16,100 nucleotides of DNA, taken from assembly GCA_005223375.1 (NCBI GenBank), contig RXOD01005067.1:1-16100 (forward strand). Direction: 5' to 3'. The notes under the pieces were generated by a model. That model saw nothing but the letters and a program-made list of their open reading frames with translations. It was not told the DNA's origin and ran no database searches. Made by a program: the position numbers and the translations under genes. This document shows positions 1-7,940 of the stretch, piece by piece. The stretch comes from Amoebophrya sp. AT5.2. Lineage: Eukaryota > Sar > Dinophyceae > Syndiniales > Amoebophryaceae. How positions within the stretch are numbered: the stretch's first letter is position 1; each line of letters opens with the position of its first letter.

Positions 1-44
1 CAGGGCTTGCCCTGGTCGGGGCCCCCGGCCTCGGCGTGCCGAGG
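1..44. repeat. Two adjacent small GC-rich inverted repeats
   Basis: CAGGGC and GCCCTG pair around TT at 1-14, and CCTCGGC and GCCGAGG pair around GT at 29-44. Both are perfect but short. They may be the end of a structure that starts outside the window. Confidence 0.45.
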
Positions 45-232
45 TCGGGAGGAGAGGGGTGGGGCACATTTTTTTGCGTCCGCCTTCTCACGTTCCCCCC
101 TTCTCCCCCCTTCCCCTCCCCTCTGAAACTCTAATTCTGAAACTTACGGAAGCAACGCGCTGCAGCTGCGCTAGACGGCAATACACAGACAGAGACTCAG
201 TCATGCTCCCCCCGACAACCATTCGCATTTAG
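1..232. other. Upstream non-coding region
   Basis: No convincing coding sequence is seen. The stretch has a GC-rich start with two short hairpins, then a long C/T-rich tract at about 80-122. After it come two half-copies of the window's dispersed repeat, each reading TCTGAAACT, at 122-130 and 136-144. The C/T tract could be the polypyrimidine tract of an upstream intron or part of a promoter. An ATG at 203 precedes the chosen start at 233 but is out of frame with it. Confidence 0.4.
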
Positions 233-2812
233 ATGCTTACTCACTCAATCCCCACTACGCCTTCACTTACAGCGGCAGTTGCGGACGCAAGGACCAAGGG
301 GCTGTCGCTGCTTGAGCTTCTCTACGTGCGCAGCCCGGAACAGCGTCGGGCGGAAAAATTGCCGGGAATGTGTTCCGTGATCTTTGGACGCACAGCCCCG
401 GACGCAACCGACATTAAAGAAGATAAGTTAATGAACATCGACGCTCGTTTGCACAAGGTAGTGGAGACCGACGACCTTCTGCACCACAGGATAGTGAATA
501 TCGAGGACGAGAACGGGCAGAAGGAGCCGCGGAAATACACCACGCGCATCAACGCCCACGGAGAGAGGAAGCAGTCGGGTCGTAAGGTTGCTGCTGGCCG
601 AGCAGTAGAACTGGAGGAAGACGAAGCTGACGCTGATGCTGCTACGACGGAAGTTCACTTGTGTCAGCCACTCATTCCGCGCGGCATACAGACGTATGGA
701 GGGTGGGCAACCGCCACGGGCGACGTCTATCGGATGCTGGATGACCTGCTTCCCCTGCCCGGCGCATTGGTGAAGGACTTCCTGCCCGACGAATTTCGGG
801 ACACGCCATTTACGTTCTGCCAACTAGCGATCTCGGACGCGGGCAGTGACGAAGTGCTGTGCTTCAGCCAGCTCATCAAAGGAAACCGAGCCGTTCGCAT
901 GCATCGCGCCCGGCGGCTCGGGCTCCTCGGCGCGCGTGGGTTCGAGGTGGCGTCGAAAAGCAATCCAGCGCCACACTGTAAGGCCCGGCCGAATCGTCGC
1001 GCGAAGAAAAACTCTTCGTCTTCCTCTGGCGTCTGCGCCTGCGCCTCGCTCCATCACCTCGGAGTCTCGTGTGACTACTGTCAGCGCAAGCACGCATCCA
1101 CATCCATTTCCCGACATGCTGCTGGAGGCGACTATCCTGTCCACAAAGCACGGCTCGACCACGGTTCCTCGGCGTTCCTGAGCCAGAACGAGAGCCAGAT
1201 GGCAAGCATGGAAGATCCGACGCTGACGCTCGTCGTCGACATGGAACTGGAGGAAGAGCGGAACGACCCGCGAAACTGGGACGTGCCCGGAAGTTCCTTT
1301 CGTGCTCCGCCGGCAACTGCGACAGCGCCTTCTGCTTCGGCTTTCGCTTCGGCTTCCTCCACTTCTCATATTACTGCAGCTACAGGAAGAGGAACAGGCT
1401 CTGGCTCAGGTAGTGGTACTAGTACAGGTACTGGCACTCGCACTGGCACAACCAGAGCTACTTCTACAGCTGCACAAGCAGCAACGTCAGAAGCCCAAGA
1501 ATCCCGCCGGACGCTGTCTCGAAACTGGCCCTCATCGACTGAGCTGTGCTCTGCCACTGCGCCGTCGCTCTCGACTCGTGAAAGCGGCTGCGCAAATGTT
1601 TCTTCCCGTCATGCAGCGAGAGCGGTGGCGGAAGATTCCGACGAGTATCAAAAAGCCGCGCACCCGCGGAATCTGAAACTTTCAGATTCTGCAGCAGACG
1701 GGAACGGAAGAAGGAGTCGAAGTCCGAGGAGGTCGGTTCCGAATTCGATTGCGTCATGGGAGCGCGCGGATCACTCTGCTGCCGCTCTGGCCGCGGGAAG
1801 TGCAGCAACGGGCTCTCGTCCAAGTGGTCGCGCCAGCCCGGGTCTGAGCCGGCGCGCGAGTGGCAGTGGGAAGGAGATTTTAGTGACGAGGAACCGCAAC
1901 GACAACGAGGACTTGCAGCCGGCGATGGGGCACATGAAAGACACGAGCAGCAGCGCCGCAAGTAATCCGGATCCCCCTGGTTCCGGTGAAGGTAGCGCTT
2001 CCGGTGGTGCCACTGCCTCTGCTGCGTCGAGTCGCGATCGACCTCGGTTCAATGTTGCCGCTGCCAAAGCGATGTTTGTCGCGAGCAGAAAGAGGGCACG
2101 TGAAAAGCGTAAAGGTGCCGGGGCTGTTCAGGTGAAGAGCGCGTTGAAGAAAAGTACTCCGGCGCAAGGGTTGCAGCAGGAGCAGCAGGGCGAGCGCGAG
2201 CGGGTGACGGAGGGGGTGGCCGAGGTCGAGGACGAGGTGCAGAAGAAGACAGTAACGCTCAACCTCGTTGATTCCTTCGATTCGCCACCTGATCAGATGA
2301 ACGGTGTGCGGCCCGCGCGCGGAAACTCCGAAAACGTAGATGGGCGCGGATGTAGCAGCCGACACCACATCACTGACAGCTTCAACTTCGCGGCTGCCAG
2401 CCAATCACAAACCGCGGGAGCAGCAGCGTCATCGTCGGGATGGAGTACGGCAGGCAGCATCTCGAGCTCCGGCCCCGGCTCACGGTTGAAAGCGGCGTCG
2501 CCGCGCGATGTGCAACAACAGGAACGTCAGCTTCTGCAATCTGAAAGATACGGAAACGGCCATGACGGACGAGGAGGCGCCTACGGTATTTCTGGTCTCG
2601 CAACGGGAACGGGTTCGCCGGATCGCCAGCGCCGGCACAATGGCGACGAGGATGCAAATGAGAGGCAGGTATCTTGTCGTAGCCTATGTAATCTATCAGT
2701 AGAACTAGAATCGCGCTTCTGTTCCCGCAAGGTACATGTCGCAGTCTTTTTCCAGCAGTCCGACCGCGCCCGCTTCCTTTGGGATAACCAAAGGAAGCGG
2801 GGGCAAGGATGA
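233..2812 (+). CDS. Orphan low-complexity protein, long open frame 1
   Basis: An 859-codon open frame whose ATG is immediately preceded by an in-frame TAG, so 233 is the first possible start here. I do not recognise the protein. Residues about 1-240 have a mixed, globular-looking composition. A Cys/His cluster lies near 265-285 (CACASLHH, then SCDYCQRKH), with no known zinc-finger spacing. A Ser/Thr/Gly/Ala-rich stretch spans about 355-425. A basic segment near 617-628 (RKRAREKRK) could be a nuclear localisation signal. One copy of the window's dispersed hairpin is read in frame as NLKLSDS near residue 480. The last 48 codons look less protein-like and contain a 14-base-arm stem-loop. A donor-like GTATCT at 2669 lies in phase 0, so the true exon may end at 2668 and splice into the next frame. 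Parts of the Ser/Thr/Gly stretch could also be an unspliced in-frame intron. Coding status is likely; exact limits are not secure. Confidence 0.55.
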   Translation: MLTHSIPTTPSLTAAVADARTKGLSLLELLYVRSPEQRRAEKLPGMCSVIFGRTAPDATDIKEDKLMNIDARLHKVVETDDLLHHRIVNIEDENGQKEPRKYTTRINAHGERKQSGRKVAAGRAVELEEDEADADAATTEVHLCQPLIPRGIQTYGGWATATGDVYRMLDDLLPLPGALVKDFLPDEFRDTPFTFCQLAISDAGSDEVLCFSQLIKGNRAVRMHRARRLGLLGARGFEVASKSNPAPHCKARPNRRAKKNSSSSSGVCACASLHHLGVSCDYCQRKHASTSISRHAAGGDYPVHKARLDHGSSAFLSQNESQMASMEDPTLTLVVDMELEEERNDPRNWDVPGSSFRAPPATATAPSASAFASASSTSHITAATGRGTGSGSGSGTSTGTGTRTGTTRATSTAAQAATSEAQESRRTLSRNWPSSTELCSATAPSLSTRESGCANVSSRHAARAVAEDSDEYQKAAHPRNLKLSDSAADGNGRRSRSPRRSVPNSIASWERADHSAAALAAGSAATGSRPSGRASPGLSRRASGSGKEILVTRNRNDNEDLQPAMGHMKDTSSSAASNPDPPGSGEGSASGGATASAASSRDRPRFNVAAAKAMFVASRKRAREKRKGAGAVQVKSALKKSTPAQGLQQEQQGERERVTEGVAEVEDEVQKKTVTLNLVDSFDSPPDQMNGVRPARGNSENVDGRGCSSRHHITDSFNFAAASQSQTAGAAASSSGWSTAGSISSSGPGSRLKAASPRDVQQQERQLLQSERYGNGHDGRGGAYGISGLATGTGSPDRQRRHNGDEDANERQVSCRSLCNLSVELESRFCSRKVHVAVFFQQSDRARFLWDNQRKRGQG
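1669..1689. repeat. Dispersed hairpin repeat, copy 1 (inside open frame 1)
   Basis: Perfect 9-base arms GAATCTGAA and TTCAGATTC flank the loop ACT. The copy is inside the open frame at 233-2812 and is read without a stop as NLKLSDS. Confidence 0.8.
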
Positions 2813-3264
2813 GACTTTAATGTTCCGACAGCGCTGACGTCCCCCGTGCGTGCGGGGACTGCCTGGCAGCCGCCTGCTGGCAGGGAGGAAGACCGGAGCC
2901 GCGAGGTGCACGGGACTGATCGCCCCCGCCCGCCTTCCTTATTTGTCATTTTCTTCGCTTCCGCCGTTCCCGCTCGCGGTATCCATCGGGGTCCAAGCCC
3001 AGGTCTTGCTAGAGCTAGTCCTGTCGAGATGGCTGCAGGTGCAGCTCTAGCATCGGCTCGACCTGGGCCTGGACCTCAGCCACCCTCCACAACCACGCTC
3101 CTCAACCTCATGTGCCTATGCCTATAAATACAACAGATACTGATAGTGATAGAGATCGTGATAGATATGCAGATAAATGGCCGGAACTAGAGAAAACGCA
3201 GCTCCCTTTGATGCCGCCGCTCTTCGCTCTTCCACTTCTACCTCAAACCCACGCGCACCATCAG
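2669..3264 (+). other. Putative intron joining the two long open frames
   Basis: The donor side reads GAGAGGCAG then GTATCT at 2669, in phase 0 of the first frame. The acceptor side has a pyrimidine-rich run from about 3220 and ends CACCATCAG at 3264, in phase 0 of the second frame. The 596 bases hold a strong stem-loop (2769-2801), a TATA-like CTATAAATAC at about 3122-3131, and a GATAGT/GATAGA-type quasi-repeat at 3130-3175 like those in the other introns. The alternative is two separate genes with intergenic sequence between 2813 and 3111. No transcript evidence is available here. Confidence 0.4.
2769..2801. repeat. Strong stem-loop, 14-base perfect arms
   Basis: CCCGCTTCCTTTGG (2769-2782) pairs perfectly with CCAAAGGAAGCGGG (2788-2801) around the loop GATAA. 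It lies at the very end of the first long frame, or just inside the putative intron if splicing occurs at 2669. No run of T follows, so it is not a bacterial-type terminator. Confidence 0.85.
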
Positions 3265-6200
3265 GAGAAGCCGGCGAGCCATACCGCCGGGGGACGCGAC
3301 CGCTCGAAAACGGCACAAGCAAACTACTCGAGTTCCTGTGCCGATGCTGAAGTCCCACGTCACTCTCCAGCCAGAAAGAAACAGAGGGTCTCTCCCGCAT
3401 CTACGTCGCCAGCATGTCGATCCGCATCCGGAAAGCGCCGCTCAACGTCACCAGGCGCAAAGCTCGAGAATCCGAAAGTTTCAGAATTCTTCGACGGAGA
3501 TGCTGCGCCTGAGCTTTTGGTGGATGACTTGCTGTTCGACACCATAATCATACACTTTTGGTGCCAACTGCACCAGGTCCACATCGTCGTCGGACTCTGC
3601 GTCACGGTGATGAAAATCTTGTGGGACCAATGGAACGCCGGTTTCGTGAAATGCCTCGGAAGCTTGCACTTCGCGCTGGTGCGTTGGTTCAAACTCGTCA
3701 CCCCGAGGTGGCTGGAACACAGGTGGCTGACGCTGGGGCCGTTCATCGACTCAATCATCACCAACAGCGACCACATCAAGAGCCTCATGCTGAGCGAAAC
3801 GGAGAAGCAGTTTGAGAAGAAACACAATCCGCGCGAAGAAAATCGCGCCCACTACACGCGGGCGCGAAACTGCGTGGCGTCCTCGTGGTTCTGGAGCATG
3901 TTGCGCGTGATATGGGGGCCGATTGGGTTGATGCAGAAGACGGGGCACCGGCTTCAGGCGATCTCCGAGTACGCTCTTTCCCGCATTAAAATCCAAGACT
4001 ACATCGAGGCCTGCGAGCATCTGGCCATCCAGGTGACTGAATGGGAAACAAGCATCCAGAGCTGCATCATAATGAACCGGGCCCGGCCGAGCTTCTGCAG
4101 GCTCGGAGTCGTTCTGCGCCACACGCTGTTTGCTTCGGCGTGGAACAGACAGCTTCCTTTTAGGTGCTTTCCGTGGATCTGCATCTACCTGATCTCTCAA
4201 GACGTTGTGAAGAGGCGGCGCGTTGCGAATCTGCTCCTCACCATCGACGAAAAGACCCTGGACGAGTTCTCGCTGCACATCAGGGCGAACTGGAAAGGGT
4301 CCCTATTCGTGATTGCTTTCGGGGGAACGGCCTGCGCGCAGTTGAAGCGAACGCTGATCGGACTTCCGCACGCAGGAGTTATGACGACTGGAGACACTGA
4401 AGGAAAGCACAGCGTCGACACTGCAGCCCGTGCGCAGTCCAACAGACGGATAGAGCTTCCGAGAATTGCGACGCGGGCTCTACTTCTGGATGCGGATCCC
4501 CCTCCAACCTTCGCTGTTTACGAAGAGCTTCACTACATGCGTCAGGCGGCTATGGACAAGCGCCGCAGGACGTGCAGCAGCAGCAGATGGAACAAGACCA
4601 GACTCGAAGACCTCACCAGTCATGCCGCGGCGCATGCGCCTTCGGCTTCGAGCGCTCGTCCCCTCATAGGCGAAGCAGTGACATCTTCCTCCAACTTCGC
4701 TCAAGCAACTGGAGCTGCCCCAGCCAAACCGCATCTCCAGCCACAGGCGCGAGTGGGAGAAGTAAAATGGGTAAGGTCTAAGGCAGCCGCAGGGCCTGGC
4801 GGGGCAATGCCGGGCACCGAGTCGCAGGCGATTGTCCCCGTGTATCATCCTCCACCTTCGACTTCAGCCTGGAACCGCGACGCAGAAGACGCTCTGGTTG
4901 GTGAGTACGAGCATGTCGCGCATGATGAACTTGATGCGGCACTTCTCGACGCCGAGGTTGCTGCAGGAACAATTCTGAAAGTTTCAGAATCGCGCGCACC
5001 CGCAGGAGGAGCGCCGCCGCAGGATCGCTCTGCAAAACCTAAAACGTCTCCAGGTGTTGATCCCGTGTTCACAGGTCGTTCCGCTGCTCTTCTCAGGATG
5101 CGATCCATCATGACACACGAAAGGCGAATGCATCCAGTGGCCAAGGAGTTGATCGACAGGCCCACCCACATCAAAAATCCCGAAGACGGCCATCTTCAGC
5201 CTCTTGCTAGTGAGAAAGGACTGGTCTCTGCCGTCAACAAAATGATTCCTGCGAGCTTCGGCAAGTACGTCGACATTGCCTCCTTCGGTCTCGAACTTGG
5301 AGGAGTGATTCGGGAGTATGTCGACCCGGCGAAGAAAAAGACGGCGCGGTGCCCGAAGATGTTGCTGTACGTAGACGGCGGCAAAAGCGGGAAGAACAAG
5401 AACTGCTGGAAGGCGGCCTGCCCACGGTTGTGGCCCATCTCCGAGGAGTCGTGGCTGCTGAACGTCTGTCCGACCAAACGCGCCGTCATGAAGAAGCACG
5501 AGTGCTGGGTGCTGGAGTACTCGGTCACGTCCCCGCTGTCCAACGTCATCGAGCGCATTGCAGAGCGCCAGCTCACCGGGACGAACCCGCCGAAAGAGAT
5601 CGCGTGCGAGATCGCGAATGACTTGCACCTCGTTGCCTGGAATGTTGATACAGACGAGGAAAAGCCAGAGGAGCAGTGCATCATAAACATTCCGCAATCC
5701 TCCTGGTTCGTTCGGCACTTCGACCCTTCCACTGCTGTGCGCGACCGGAAGCGGAAGCAGCACGCCCCTGGCGACGACACGGTGCGGGAGCGCGAGGCGG
5801 GGAAGAACGGGGCGGAGCGTGACGCGTACAACGTGCAGTGGAAGGATTTCGCTCTGGATGCTCTGGTCCCGGAGAGGGTCGTCATGCCAAGCATCCAAGA
5901 CGTGAACACTTATTATGTTCCCACCACGCGCTCTTGGTTGGCGGCCGTGCCGCTTTCCTGGCGGCCGGCGAGGAGGGGAACCGGCGAGGTCGTCGACCGG
6001 CTGAAAACCTTTGGCCGCACGGCGAAGTGCACTGCAGACGAGATGAAGAAGAAGCACCCGAAGCCGACCGCCAAGGAGATCGGGATTGCGCGCCGCCTGA
6101 TCGTGCAGGACGTGTGCGACTTGCTGGAAATCGAATACGGGCAGGTTTCCAAGGAGGAGAACGCGGCGGCCGACGCCGAGATTGAGGCCTTCCTCTTCGC

Positions 6201-6333
6201 GCGATACACAAACTTGACGAAGGAACAGATGCAGGAACTCCACGAGGAGCAGCTGGACTTGGGTGACGACACTGATGAGTTGGGCGACCCCTCTGAGTGG
6301 AGTGACGGCGACTGGGTCGGTGCTGACGCGTAG
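3112..6333 (+). CDS. Orphan protein, long open frame 2
   Basis: A 1,073-codon open frame; I do not recognise the family. The first about 125 residues are Ser/Pro/basic and probably disordered, with a possible nuclear signal PARKKQR near 86-92. Residues about 140-440 look globular and are rich in Trp, His and Arg. They begin with a hydrophobic run near 141-170 that could be a buried helix or a membrane segment. A low-complexity linker follows (about 470-680). A second globular region spans about 690-1040, and the C-terminus is strongly acidic (about 1046-1073). Two hairpin-repeat copies are read in frame as ENPKVSEF (about 119-126) and TILKVSES. If the intron at 2669-3264 is real, the coding part starts at 3265 and continues the upstream frame. 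A transposon-derived protein is possible, but I see no transposase catalytic signature. The long antisense frame at 4984-6558 is a composition shadow. Confidence 0.65.
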   Translation: MPMPINTTDTDSDRDRDRYADKWPELEKTQLPLMPPLFALPLLPQTHAHHQEKPASHTAGGRDRSKTAQANYSSSCADAEVPRHSPARKKQRVSPASTSPACRSASGKRRSTSPGAKLENPKVSEFFDGDAAPELLVDDLLFDTIIIHFWCQLHQVHIVVGLCVTVMKILWDQWNAGFVKCLGSLHFALVRWFKLVTPRWLEHRWLTLGPFIDSIITNSDHIKSLMLSETEKQFEKKHNPREENRAHYTRARNCVASSWFWSMLRVIWGPIGLMQKTGHRLQAISEYALSRIKIQDYIEACEHLAIQVTEWETSIQSCIIMNRARPSFCRLGVVLRHTLFASAWNRQLPFRCFPWICIYLISQDVVKRRRVANLLLTIDEKTLDEFSLHIRANWKGSLFVIAFGGTACAQLKRTLIGLPHAGVMTTGDTEGKHSVDTAARAQSNRRIELPRIATRALLLDADPPPTFAVYEELHYMRQAAMDKRRRTCSSSRWNKTRLEDLTSHAAAHAPSASSARPLIGEAVTSSSNFAQATGAAPAKPHLQPQARVGEVKWVRSKAAAGPGGAMPGTESQAIVPVYHPPPSTSAWNRDAEDALVGEYEHVAHDELDAALLDAEVAAGTILKVSESRAPAGGAPPQDRSAKPKTSPGVDPVFTGRSAALLRMRSIMTHERRMHPVAKELIDRPTHIKNPEDGHLQPLASEKGLVSAVNKMIPASFGKYVDIASFGLELGGVIREYVDPAKKKTARCPKMLLYVDGGKSGKNKNCWKAACPRLWPISEESWLLNVCPTKRAVMKKHECWVLEYSVTSPLSNVIERIAERQLTGTNPPKEIACEIANDLHLVAWNVDTDEEKPEEQCIINIPQSSWFVRHFDPSTAVRDRKRKQHAPGDDTVREREAGKNGAERDAYNVQWKDFALDALVPERVVMPSIQDVNTYYVPTTRSWLAAVPLSWRPARRGTGEVVDRLKTFGRTAKCTADEMKKKHPKPTAKEIGIARRLIVQDVCDLLEIEYGQVSKEENAAADAEIEAFLFARYTNLTKEQMQELHEEQLDLGDDTDELGDPSEWSDGDWVGADA
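3468..3488. repeat. Dispersed hairpin repeat, copy 2 (inside open frame 2)
   Basis: GAATCCGAA, loop AGT, TTCAGAATT: an imperfect copy with one mismatch in the core arm. It is read through in frame as NPKVSEF in the open frame at 3112-6333. Confidence 0.65.
4972..4990. repeat. Dispersed hairpin repeat, copy 3 (inside open frame 2)
   Basis: Perfect arms ATTCTGAA and TTCAGAAT flank the loop AGT. It is read in frame as ILKVSES, the same codon register as copies 1 and 2. Confidence 0.75.
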
Positions 6334-7114
6334 ACGCGGAGGACCGGCTGACGCGGATCGATACCTGTGAACGAAAACAAAGTTTGGAGATGAGTACCAC
6401 TTTACTCTACATGAATTCGTTGGCATTGTTGTTGCCCAGCTTCCAGGCCGGGGATGGGGACTGAGCTGCGTCCGCCGGCCGCGCCCGCGGCGGCGGCTGG
6501 GCCGGGGGCAACAAATTTTGTCATCGATCATCGTCACCGTCAGAGACAATAATAGCAACTCACTGGAAGGACTTCGGACTCGGTTTCATCGGATTAGCAT
6601 TCAGTTTCAGTAAGTTTCAGAATACATCTCTAGTTCGATGCTAAGCGAGTTCCTCTTCCTGTTCCTGCAAACGCCAGCTACGAACATTCTCTGACTCCAC
6701 TTCCAGGTAGAAGCCGCGACCGCCAGAGCAGGCGCAATCGGGACGACTGCACCTCCTGGAACGGGAGCGCGCGAAGGACATCAAGTGCTGAGATGACACA
6801 AGCCCCGTCTGAAGGTGTCGCTCGTGTTCTACTGCTACGTCTCCCCCGCACGCTGTGACTGTCGCACAGGACTGATTTTTCATGCTCATCGATGTCGGAA
6901 TCGGTTGAATCCTAAGACATTTCTCACGAAGCATGATAATCGCAATAGCCCAGAGCGCTACGTAGTCGTAGACGGAAATCAAAATACCGAAGCCATTTGC
7001 ACTTCTTCAAATGCTTTCACAGGTGCTTCGCGCTGGTTTCGTCTCTACTGGGCGCTGCTACTGGGTCCGCATTTCGTGGACTACACCTGAATTTTGATGA
7101 GCCGGCACTGGGAG
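6334..7114. other. Non-coding or unassigned stretch after open frame 2
   Basis: No secure gene is seen. The stretch holds a GC-rich block at about 6444-6508 with short self-complementary pieces, and a double TTTCAG half-site at 6605-6619 (TTTCAG, TAAG, TTTCAG) that resembles half of the dispersed hairpin. A short reading at about 6711-6792, after TTCCAGGTAG, could be a terminal exon, but two frames are equally plausible. A 113-codon minus-strand frame at 6641-6982 has no recognisable features and I do not call it. Confidence 0.4.
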
Positions 7115-7224
7115 ATGAGAAGGCTTCTTGCTTGTTTGTTCGTGAAATTCGCTGACCAACTTCAAGAATCACGATCAATCAATCACTTACTCTGCCCACT
7201 GGAGAAACAATTTTCACAAGTCAG
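7115..7224 (+). CDS. Candidate first exon of an upstream or alternative transcript (weak)
   Basis: An ATG at 7115 opens a short frame (MRRLLACLFVKFADQ...) that meets a good donor, AAGTCAG then GTATGT, at 7225 in phase 2. The start is hydrophobic enough to be a weak signal peptide. It joins in phase to the candidate exon at 7310-7354. It could equally be untranslated leader sequence. I find no phase-consistent route from here to the exons of the large gene downstream. Confidence 0.22.
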
Positions 7225-7309
7225 GTATGTGTACCTCTGCGTCCTGTTCCGGCCCGAGTCCGATTCTTGAAGCGAAGTCTCGTGCGGTTTCTTGCGGTTG
7301 GGGCTGCAG

Positions 7310-7354
7310 TTTTCGACGACCAGAAGTGCAGGCGCACAGCTTCGCGACGGACCT
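7310..7354 (+). CDS. Candidate small exon with canonical splice sites (weak)
   Basis: The acceptor GGGGCTGCAG ends at 7309 and the donor GTAAGTGG starts at 7355, the best consensus donor in this part of the window. Entered in phase 2 from 7224 it reads S-FRRPEVQAHSFATD and leaves in phase 2. The next phase-compatible exon was not found, so the exon may belong to a transcript I cannot resolve or be spurious. Confidence 0.22.
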
Positions 7355-7596
7355 GTAAGTGGTTTGTGGTGCGTTTGCGTCCTCGTTTTGTTGCGTTGTG
7401 AGCTTGTTGCGTTGCTCACAATCATAGGAATTCACGTGGATAGGAGATGAGCATCATGCGTCGCGCAGCTTGCGAGGGCCGCATAGATTAGTCAGTGACA
7501 GCCTACGGACAGTGGACGCAAGGGGTCGGCGTAGCTGATTGGAGGCAAAGAGTTAGTGTTGTAGTTGTGATCTGAAGAAGGGTGAAAAGTATGGCT

Positions 7597-7611
7597 TCTG
7601 AAAGTTTCAGA
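7597..7611. repeat. Dispersed hairpin repeat, copy 4
   Basis: TCTGAA, loop AGT, TTCAGA: the perfect 6-base core, with no longer pairing beyond it. Confidence 0.65.
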
Positions 7612-7644
7612 TGCACACTCGAGTAAATGCTTGCTCTTCTGAAG

Positions 7645-7718
7645 TTTACAGATTTCAATTCGTATTTACAGATTCAAGCTCAGCACTTACAGAATCAAAT
7701 CTATATTTACAGATCCAG
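7645..7718 (+). repeat. Fourfold degenerate tandem array, unit about 20 bases
   Basis: TTTACAG (once CTTACAG), usually followed by ATTCAA-like sequence, starts at 7645, 7665, 7686 and 7706. Spacings are 20, 21 and 20 bases. Each unit resembles a 3' splice acceptor and the TTTCAGA half of the dispersed hairpin, whose copy 4 lies just upstream. Confidence 0.7.
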
Positions 7719-7772
7719 CCACATGCTATCGCGTTTGCAGTGCAGGCGGTGCCAAATTGTAGGAGCGTCAGA

Positions 7773-7811
7773 TCTGTATCTTTCAGAAGCACATTTTTCA
7801 GAGGTCTGAAA
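7773..7811. repeat. Dispersed hairpin repeat, copy 5, plus an outward-facing pair
   Basis: TCTGTA, loop TCT, TTCAGA at 7773-7787 is identical over 16 bases to the copy at 9069-9084. Nine bases later TTTCAGA and TCTGAAA (7796-7802 and 7805-7811) pair around GG, which is the same half-sites in the opposite arrangement. Confidence 0.6.
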
Positions 7812-7878
7812 TTGCCGCTCGAAAGCTAATGGCTTTATGAAATTGTAGTAAAATTCTCTGCCCTATAACGCGTTGTAG

Positions 7879-7940
7879 CCTCTACGGAAACCTCTAAGAA
7901 AGGCAAGCGCAGCACGTCCAGCGACGAAGTTGCCGGCAAA
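7879..7940 (+). CDS. Candidate 5' exon of the large spliced gene
   Basis: After TTGTAG the frame reads STETSKKGKRSTSSDEVAGK, a basic, Ser/Thr-rich disordered segment. It meets a donor GTAGGC at 7941 in phase 0. A phase-0 acceptor, ATGTTGCAG ending at 8366, would join it to APPQDAAGAPG of exon A. If so, the ATG at 8358 is not the true start. The evidence is phase agreement and composition only. Confidence 0.35.

Larger units (their letters stand above)
7355..7878. other. Unassigned region, probably intronic, rich in short repeats
   Basis: No coding block is convincing. It contains two dispersed hairpin copies (7597-7611 and 7773-7787), an outward-facing inverted pair (7796-7811) and a fourfold tandem array of TTTACAG units (7645-7718). 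An acceptor-like TTGTAG ends it at 7878. Confidence 0.45.

Noticed and set aside
3122..3131. TATA box (CTATAAATAC) as promoter of open frame 2
   Set aside because: It lies after the first ATG of that frame and within the putative intron, so a promoter role there is not supported.
4984..6558. 524-codon minus-strand open frame
   Set aside because: It is antisense to open frame 2, whose third codon positions are G/C-rich. Its translation is Arg/Leu/Val-rich without protein-like blocks. The plus strand has the more natural composition.
7645..7718. CRISPR-like array
   Set aside because: The units are about 13 bases with 7-base gaps and are degenerate; there are no spacers of uniform size and the context is eukaryotic.
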